In this document: in pieces, positions 55,948-64,000 of the stretch
How the letters are laid out: each line of letters begins with the position of its first letter
Position numbering within the stretch: the first letter of the stretch is position 1
Source: Pocillopora verrucosa
Lineage: Eukaryota > Cnidaria > Anthozoa > Scleractinia > Pocilloporidae
Assembly (NCBI RefSeq): GCF_036669915.1
Contig: NC_089321.1
Span: 7,298,663 to 7,362,662, forward strand
Direction: 5' to 3'
Length of the DNA: 64,000 bases
Notes under the pieces: model-generated
Told to the model about the DNA's origin: nothing
Seen by the model: the letters and a program-made list of their open reading frames with translations, nothing else
Database searches by the model: none
Made by a program: the position numbers and the translations under genes

Positions 55948-58900
55948 ATGGCGGACATGGTCGATAGAGAAACCGGAGGTTACGAAGCAGAATTTCTGAT
56001 ACCGGTTCCTGAAGAATACGAATGTCCTATTTGTCAGCTAGCATTTCGCGATCCAGTTCAAATCGAGGATTGTGGCCATCGATTTTGTCAATCATGTCTA
56101 CAAGAGTTAAAACGAAGGTGAGCTGCCGTTTTTCAGAAAATCCTCTGCCGCGGTTGATAGGTGCACGAAGGAAACTTGAAGAAAATGATATTTAAAGTGA
56201 CTGGAGGCTGGTTTGATATCATCAGTTATTTTCAATCGTTTCGGTTCGAGGGATACTGATTCTACTTTTTCCTGAATTTCTAACGATGGCATAGAAATTT
56301 CTGTCTATGATGATAAAATTTCATTTGTTTGGTCGTTGTCCGAAAAAAGTAAAAACCTTGTGTGTTGCGTTCTAGTGAATTCGAGGGCCTAGAGTATCAG
56401 AATAATTTTTTCCCCATTGATAAAACTGCAGGCAAGGAAGCCCATGTTTATGCCCTCTGGATAGAAAACCAATTTCATCTTCCAAGGTAATTTAAATAAC
56501 TTTTGTATTTTCGTAAATTTGTATATTGTGTTCACTTACTTCGTTACCATGTGGTTTCGTTGTAAATATCGCTGTGGTTGCGTTCATAATAATTATGTAC
56601 ATCTTTTCCATTCAAATGAAATATCGAAATTTGCGTTTGTTAAGAATTTACCCAAGAAGTAGTTGTTTAATCGCTTATTTTCTCTTTGACGTTTTCGGCG
56701 AGCGCCTTGTAATGACTAGTGGTCGATACCATTGTCGCGCAGACATAGCCGTCAAATATGCAAACCGCAAATTAAAATTCAGAGTCAGAATAGACAATGC
56801 ATATATTTCGACTTGTTGTTCCAAATTCAAGTAAAGTTAACGAGAGTTGTATATAAGTACTTGAGTTTTATAGCTGCAATGTTAAAAAGGCAAAAGGCTG
56901 TTTGCGTCTCATTATCCTTTTAAATTCTTGAAACCATTATCGCAAGTGTCCCCGTGTACTCGTCGTACAAAAACATTTCAATGCCATTTGCTATTGACAA
57001 CAGCGAAAGCGTTGACAAAAACGGACGCGACAAGCGCTTGATTGTACTAGAAGTGTTTTTGTTACATACTGAGTCATAAAGTCTTTGTAAAATGCGGGTC
57101 AAAGTCTTATTTGTGGTTTGAAGGAAGGCCATTCCCTTGCTATAATTCATTTCTCTTGTGCAAACAGAAAGAACACCGGCTATTACATTTGCTTGTATGA
57201 AATAATTTTAGCTCACATCGGAGACATCGACGACTATTTTACCCTTTTTTTCTTTCTTTCTTGTCAGATCTTTGTCGATAAGGCAGCAAAGCGAGCCGTT
57301 TTATCACTCGGCGTGAAATGTGCTAATTGGAAAAGAAAATGTGATTGGACTGGAGATCTTATTTATGTTGAGGTAAGATTAGAGAACATTTAAAATATCT
57401 TCGCTTGCTTTGTTTTTGTCTTGTTTTATTGTTGTTATTGACTATTTGAACCTTCTCACTATCGAACAGCCTAATTTCCCCATAAGCTACATTTGCATCG
57501 TTGACTTTGAGAGAAAGTATTTCCACGAAGACTTTGAAGTATGGCGATAGATTATTTGTTACACAATCGCATGCGAATATAAATTTTCAGTTCTTCAACC
57601 AGCTCTCATCAACCCAGCTGCATGTCTCTGTTTCCAGATCACGTGTCTCAGCATTTGAGTGCTTCCTTTTACAGATGTCAACTTTCCTCTTTTTTAATTG
57701 TTTCATCTTGCTGTTCGAAAGAAATAAAAAAAAGCGATGCTACAAATTGCCTTTCTTTGAGCAGGATTAGATGGCGGGGATTTAATTATTATGAGATGTT
57801 TTCCGGCGTCGGAAAACATTATTTCTAAAGATGTACTATTTTAATGCGAGCGGTTTATTGTTTTCATTTAGAAATGTAATTATTATTTTAATCCTAGGAT
57901 GACTGTAACATCGGATGAAATTTATCTTTCTCTCTTTCTGGTAAAATTTGGCAATATGAATATCCCACCCAACTACGAATTTACCTATGCAGTAGATTAC
58001 ATCTAAAGGAAACACTGTTTACTCTTTGGAAAGTGTAATTTTCATTTGACATGTCTCTTCCAAGAATCGGTCGTCCTTTTTACTAATTATCATTTTTCAG
58101 TGCAAAGCAAACACGACAGAAAATGAATTTATAACAAAAGAGTTCTCATACTTCTCCATATACGAGTCATCTCAACAATAAATAAGCTCAAGAACTACTC
58201 CAAAAACGAGCTCAGGTATTGCAATTTCTCCACACGATTTCCTTTGTTTAAATTGTGGTTTAGATTGGGTGTTTTGATATATCGGCTCATGAATGGTACG
58301 ACCATCTGGTCAGAGTATTAACACATTTGGTGTAGTCTTCGAATTATCCTTATATGTTCTGCTTCATGAAAGGCGTCACACAGTAAATATTTTATATCGG
58401 ACGCGTGTTTAAAATCGAGCCTCGTGATTTCAGCGTGGAGTTTTTATTTTAAGTATCAGTAAATGAAAAGGCATGTGTTTCTCTCTGCTTTTCAGTTTAT
58501 TGCGAGTATTCTCACATTAATCGTCATCATTTGAAATTTGCGCAATTTATCGCACAACATATGTCTCTGAGCAGTACCGAGAGATCTGACACCGTAAACA
58601 CTTTCATCACTCAAAGAATATTTCTCAGGCTTTAAAGCATGAGGTCGTTTTGTAATGCCAACATCTTTTCGTGCTTCAGTACTCTTTGTTACCGACAGCT
58701 GAATCTTCTTTTTCGTTGACTGTCGATTGATAGTATTTTCGAGTAACTGGCCAGTCCTTGTAAAAGCTCCTTTAACAATGCTTCATTTGCACCACGAGCA
58801 AATATTGGTAAGTCCGATCCCCTTCAAGCACTTTACCTTTTTTAATTCATGTTAACAAATTCTAAATCCCAGACAAAACATATCTGATTTTTTTTTTATT

Positions 58901-61900
58901 TAAACGTTAGTTTTAAAATAACTGTAATTTCTTGTCCGAACAATTTTTAATTTGAACGATGGAGCCTTAATTTAGCTGAAAATTTCGTTGTCAGATTAAC
59001 AAAATGTCCGTCGTAATTTTCTGGAAAGACAAACCAAAACTGTTTTTAAACCTTGCTTCCTCCAAGGCCTTTGATGACTGATTTTAGATCTGTTTATTGT
59101 GCGGATCAATTTATGTTTCATGATTCTTATTTGAAATAGGATTTGTTTTTTCACTTATTGCGATCAGCTTTCTGCACAGGAAACAGCAGCAGCAGCAACG
59201 ACAAACTACTAATTAAGCTTTGCTCTGTTGGTAACAGCGTCCAGCTGGTATCTGAGAAGTCTTGGCCTAAGTTTTCAAACTTTGCGTCATTTGCAATTTA
59301 CATACGATTTCAATCAGCTCTACTGACCCACTGACTCACCAAATGCCCGGCCAACGTACCTGACCAACCGACCGAATTTAGAATAAATAGAATTCCGTGA
59401 ATATTTTCTTGCAGGAGCACATGAAAAACTGTGCGTACGAAGATGTCCATTGTACAAACGTGGAATGTAATGAACTCATGCCTCGCCGAACGCTTCAGTA
59501 TCATCTGGTGTCAAAGTGCCGTTGGAGGGTGGTGTCGTGCCAGTTTTGTTCAGAGATGTATACCTACAAGGATAGTAAGGTAGGTATGACTTGTCGCTTT
59601 TTTGTTGAAACGTTCACACGCATGCGCCATTCTACGCGTGCCATGAACTCGAAACCTGTATCAACAATAGTAGGGTTTGCGCAGACAATATAGCCTGAGC
59701 TCTACTGATGGAGATGTGCTTGCCACTTGGCATCATTTCCTTGTCTGGTTTTACAAAAACTACTCACTAATTTTCTTCCTCCTGTATAGTCGCTTTGGCT
59801 CCTGTTTTGAGCCAGATTTGTCCAATTTTAAGAGTCATGTAATTCACTTTGGAATATGAGAGGTTCACAGCTTGGGTGAGGTCGCTTCCTTAGCAAGACA
59901 TTTGCTAGACAGTGGCTCTTTCATTATAGTTTCATAAATGGTGGAAAGGGGTTTTACAGCACGAAACTGTTAGGGCGTGACTTTGAGCCTAGGCACACTT
60001 AAAAAACACTGAAAGAATGTTGTGTTGCTTGATCACGATGTAAAACGAAGAATCGAGGAATTTTTTTCATTTGAGACCCGAACTGATTTCGGAGCATTGC
60101 TAATGTAAAGTTCTAAAACCAACCTGTGGCAGGCTTTCAGTGGGAAGAGACGATTGCGAAAAGGGTTGTGGGAAATAAGCTGAGCATTTGAGGAAGAAGC
60201 AAAGTAGATCTTCTTCCCTCACTGGCTTTGCTTTTCTTTCACCTGCTTTTTCATCGTCTTCTTGGACGCAATCAGAGCCTGGAACAAGCTAGTAGAAACA
60301 GAGAGAAAAGTTGTTTAGAAAACGTCATTTTTCTCTCTTACTTTCTATTTCCGGAAAATAATAGATTCACATGAAAGTATGCAAGCGAATCCCTTTGGAG
60401 TGCGTCAACAAGTGTGGAACTAAAGAGATTCCTCGAGAGGAAGTGAGTTGCAGCAAATATTGTGGAAGGCAAGATGAATGAATGGAATAATTTTCATAAT
60501 TAGTTTGAGACCATCTAGTTTCTGAAATATGGAATTCTGTGGAGGACCTTAAGGAATTATACATCTCTTTCCAGAGTATTCAATCTACATGCTAATTCAG
60601 AATTGTTCGTCAGGGAGACCATGAAGCTATTCACCTGGTTATGGGCAGAAAACAGTACAGAAAATTGTGTGTGGATGTCAAATTCGTCTCCCCAATCCGA
60701 AGCTGGGATTGGCCCGACAAGTCCGAACGACTAATGTTTAGCCTGTATAACAATCGTTGAGGAAGGGGAAAGGGGAGGGCTGGGTCTGAAAGTTGAGTTT
60801 TGGCTCAGTCCTTTGAGGGAGGGGGAAGGGAAGGAGGAAGGGGGGAGGAGAGGGTGTATTTCAACGTTTAATTAATCGTGCGAAGATCGAAACATAGGCT
60901 CTAGCTCTACTGAGGAGTTCCATAAATCATCAACACTTTTTATGTCATGGGGTAAATAAGTTATGTCGTTTTTTGGTTAGCGTTTATTCAAGGGACAGCG
61001 TCCTTGAATTCCTAGGTGGAACGAAACAGTGACTTTAGTAACCATCGCCGTGGAAAAGAATTATCTGAAGTTTGACTTGTCGCCTCTTTTATATCCTATA
61101 GATGTCTTTTCATTTGACTGAGTGTCCGCTGGCAATCCATCCATGTCCTTATCAAGACATTGGTTGCGTATTTAAGGTTGGTGTTCTTTGGTAGTATGGT
61201 TTTGTTTCTTTTGTTTTTTTTTTTTTGACATTCAGTAACGTGTTATGTAATAGTAAATTAGCTGCATTCAGTAACGTGTGCGGCAGACGTCGAGAAGTAT
61301 TGTAGAATCCAACTTGAAGAGGCACATTTCTCCTACGCAAACTTAAACAAAACCATCAATCCTGAGCTAGACTGAAAAATCTGGCCTTATACTCTATGTA
61401 CTTGGCGCTAAGACGATAGCCTGCAAGTAACCCCTCATTATTGGTGCTGCAGCTGCAGGAAGCGCGTTTCTTCGCCCGCGAGAAGATTGGAGACGAGTCG
61501 GGGGGAGGTTTGCCGGAGCCGGTCTGGCACTAATAATCAGTTTTAGACACCTTACTCAAACCTATCGTCGGCTCACGTTCCTCAAGGCTCCATACTCAGT
61601 TCCTGCGGGCGAAGAAACACTAGACCCGAAGCACTTATAATAACTACCTGCTTGCAGGCTTACCAAGAGCCCATTACTTGGGCTCCTGAGGCTATCAAGA
61701 CGATGGGTGAAGGTGAAGACCAGAGTATGATCACAACCTACTAGGGGAAGGGGCGCGGTCGAGCGGTTTACGGCACTAAATTTGAAATCTAAATGTCCCA
61801 GGTCAAAATCAGCGCTACTCTGCGACCCAATTCTTTGCACGATTTTCTCAAGTTCAGCTCCTCCTGTGCGTTACGCAAAGAGCCAACTGGTTTACCCCTG

Positions 61901-62687
61901 GCCCGATCAGATATTGAACAATTCCGTTCTTCTTACTGCTTTTGGTAATGTGCCTTGAGGGGCTTCTACAACCATCAGCGTAGAAATTATTGATAAATCG
62001 GTGAAAATTTTATTATTTCTCATGTGATTTGGTCTTAGTTATTAGTTTATCATTTTAACTTGACCTTTCTTAATCAACTTATTGTTTATCTGTCCGTTCT
62101 TTCAGGGAAAACGCGACATTCTTGAAGACCATTCTAAGACTGCGGTTCACACACATCTGAGCTTAGCTCTTCTTAAAATTCGTGAAAATGAGAGCCGAAG
62201 TACTTGTACAAACGGCGTCTTCATCTGGAAAATCAGCAATTATAAACAAAAGTACGAACAGGCTGTTGCTTCACCTGAAGACCTGGCTATCTTCAGCCCA
62301 CCATTTTACTCATGCCAATACGGATACAAACTGAGATTAAAAGCCTATCTCCAAGGCCGTGATCGCGGCAAATCAACGCATTTATCATTGTACATTATCA
62401 TAATGAAGGGAGATTATGATGCGTTACTTGAGTGGCCCTTTAAGCAGAAGATAACTTTTTATCTCATCGATCAAGGCGAGCAGAAAGCGCATCGTACACA
62501 TCAGCTCAGCCCGAATCGATCACTACCTAACATTAAAGTTGTGTTTAATCGACCTACTATGAAAGAAAACCTCGGCATTGGTAATCCGTGTTTTGTACCA
62601 CACGAAATGCTTGAGTCTGGCGAGTTTATCAAGGACGATGCTATCTTTATCAAAGCAGTTGTTGAGCCATCAAAAGCAACTACTTAA
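55948..62687 (+). CDS. TNF receptor-associated factor (TRAF4-like), complete
   Basis: A TRAF adaptor / E3 ligase that links TNF-receptor or Toll-type receptors to NF-kB and JNK signalling in the cytoplasm. Exons: 55948-56117, 56432-56486, 57268-57372, 59415-59579, 60365-60442, 61102-61176 and 62106-62687. The 1230 nt give 409 residues. RING finger, residues 26-67: CPIC, CGHRFCQSC and CPLD, the C3HC3D form used by TRAFs. TRAF zinc fingers cover about 85-225 (KCANWKRKCDWTG, HMKNCAYEDVHC, HLVSKCRWRVVSC, HMKVCKRIPLEC, HLTECPLAIHPC). MATH domain, about 253-404: GVFIWKISNYKQ, IFSPPFYSCQYGYKLRL, GNPCFVPHEML and DDAIFIKAVV. Almost no coiled coil lies between fingers and MATH, so it is shorter than human TRAF4 (470). 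TRAF4-like is the best guess. The exact subtype is not proven. ATG in ACATGGCGG; all introns GT-AG. Confidence 0.93.
61750..61860 (+). mobile_element. tRNA-derived SINE-like unit in TRAF intron 6
   Basis: GCGGTCGAGCGGTTTACGGC is a good D-arm/box A of a Leu/Ser-type tRNA. An anticodon-like stem, ATTTGAAATCTAAAT, and a weakened box B, AGGTCAAAATC (61800-61810), follow. Too degenerate for a working tRNA gene. Confidence 0.5.
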
Positions 62688-64000
62688 CTTGTTTAATTTA
62701 GGTAAAAACTTGGGGTTAACGTAACTTAATCCTAATTAATCCTTGCTCTTTTTTCACTGTGTAGCCACAATTGGCAAGATTACATATAAACTGAAAAAGT
62801 ACAATCTTGGAAAAAGTGTTGTAACACGTTCCTCAACTTAGAGTTCAAGTTCACCCACCCGTTCTCAATACACCTCGCAGAGTTGATTTGGGCCAGCGAG
62901 GCTTTTACGTAAATGATGTTTTACAGAAAGCGAGTGTAAGGAAGGACAAATGGGGGCGGATCCTGTTCAACAAAATACTTGTCAGTGAAAATTACTAATA
63001 ACATGCATATTTCTCTGTAATGTGGTAAAGCTACTGAAATTAATGAAAACAAATTCCGACGAAATCAAAACAAATTTGCTTATGAGACGATCACCCTGGA
63101 TGAAAAAGCTCACTATTGCGGCGCCGACGAGCTTCAGGTTAACTACTCCATAAATCCAACGTTTGTGAAAAATAAATAAAGAGAGCAAGAAAGAAATAGT
63201 GGTGTTATTGCCGGTCCGGTGGGGAAACTGTCGGCATTCATGTAGGAATTCTACATTTAACATTAGAGATTGCATGTAGTGATAAGGAGTTGAGCCGTGC
63301 CGGCTTACTTCAGAAACTAATTTTTTAGAATACAATTACATGGTCTGCTAACTTTTTGTGGTATTGGAGAAGATCGTTATCACTTCAACCAAAGATATTC
63401 CACTTATTGTTTATAAGCAATGCTTTAAAATTGAAAAATACAATACTTATTTCGTTGATTTGGGCTGAATTTCTGGAAACGTTACTAATGATGACAGAAA
63501 AAATAAGCTGTAATCAAACGAACGGTCCATTTCCCCGGAGGGTGTTAATACATGAAGCGTGACGCTACGTGTCCAAATAATTACTATGCACATTTATTTT
63601 TTCAAGTTTTTCTGCGTTTGTTTTACGATGTGAAGCGAATGGCCGCAGATACATGTATATGGCTGTTTTATCAACTTATATTTGGGCAGTAACGCTGTTC
63701 TCGGTCACTGGAGCTTGGGTAAGGATTTTTTAACATCTTCAAGTTATCTCTGATGAAAATAACGAATCTAAGCATCTATCTTATACGTATATGTTCAGCA
63801 TGTTTTGTCTCGTTGGCGCTCAGACGCCATGTTAATTTATTAGGTTCAAATTAAAAACCTAGTACGCAAAAAGTGCGTTTTGACCTAGCTTACCACAAGT
63901 TAAGTCGAACTTTCCGCGAAAACAATCGTTCAATTTTGCGGTTTTGCAGGATAGCTGAAGATTAGTTAAATAATTTTATCATGACTTGTGCTATGTTTTG
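62688..64000. other. Region downstream of TRAF
   Basis: 3' UTR and AT-rich intergenic sequence. I see no gene, clear repeat or RNA in it. An exon of a neighbouring gene close to base 64000 cannot be excluded. Confidence 0.45.

Noticed and set aside
61562-61840. Minus-strand 92-codon frame in TRAF intron 6
   Set aside because: It overlaps a tRNA-derived SINE-like unit in antisense, with no splice context or domain.

Overview
The window looks like nuclear DNA of an anthozoan cnidarian, probably a stony coral or close relative. It is AT-rich, its genes are split by GT-AG introns, its regulators are animal-type (TRAF, INO80C, CCDC148, DONSON, class A GPCRs), and it is full of short inverted-repeat elements and Penelope-like retroelement debris. 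The species is inferred from gene content and repeat style, not proven.

The left two thirds (1-41269) is a young segmental amplification. Two modules recur. Module G (starting near 4406, 13868 and 28921) holds, on the minus strand, a GPCR pseudogene, an intact 334-residue single-exon GPCR and a TM3-TM5 GPCR fragment. Module D is a four-exon plus-strand DONSON gene (replication fork / CMG helicase factor). The order is D1 (5' end outside the window) - PLE - G1 - unique spacer - G2 - D2 - PLE - G3 - D3. G2+D2 and G3+D3 are about 15.3 kb apart; G1 and G2 are about 9.45 kb apart. A decayed Penelope-like element sits at both D-to-G junctions, and only D3 runs into non-repeated DNA. This suggests that the D3 side is the original right flank and that the PLE marks the duplication junction. 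The copies differ by datable events: a 15-bp deletion in DONSON-3, a 53-bp triplication after DONSON-2, a piggyBac-type MITE only in G3, a hAT-type MITE nested in the second PLE, a 1.95-kb deletion in the first PLE, and a roughly 600-bp tandem duplication in G2 and G3 only.

The right third (41270-64000) is single copy. CCDC148 (minus strand, 11 exons, 613 aa) lies tail-to-tail with DONSON-3 and head-to-head with INO80C (5 exons, 170 aa), with 170 bp between their start codons. An unrecognised multi-exon plus-strand gene (50470-54969) follows, then a seven-exon TRAF gene (RING, zinc fingers, MATH; 409 aa). I see no gene after about 62700. Exon joins were made by eye from splice signals and reading phase. 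The totals of DONSON-2 and DONSON-3, CCDC148, INO80C and TRAF each close to a whole number of codons, which supports those models. The unrecognised gene has one region where the join is unresolved.
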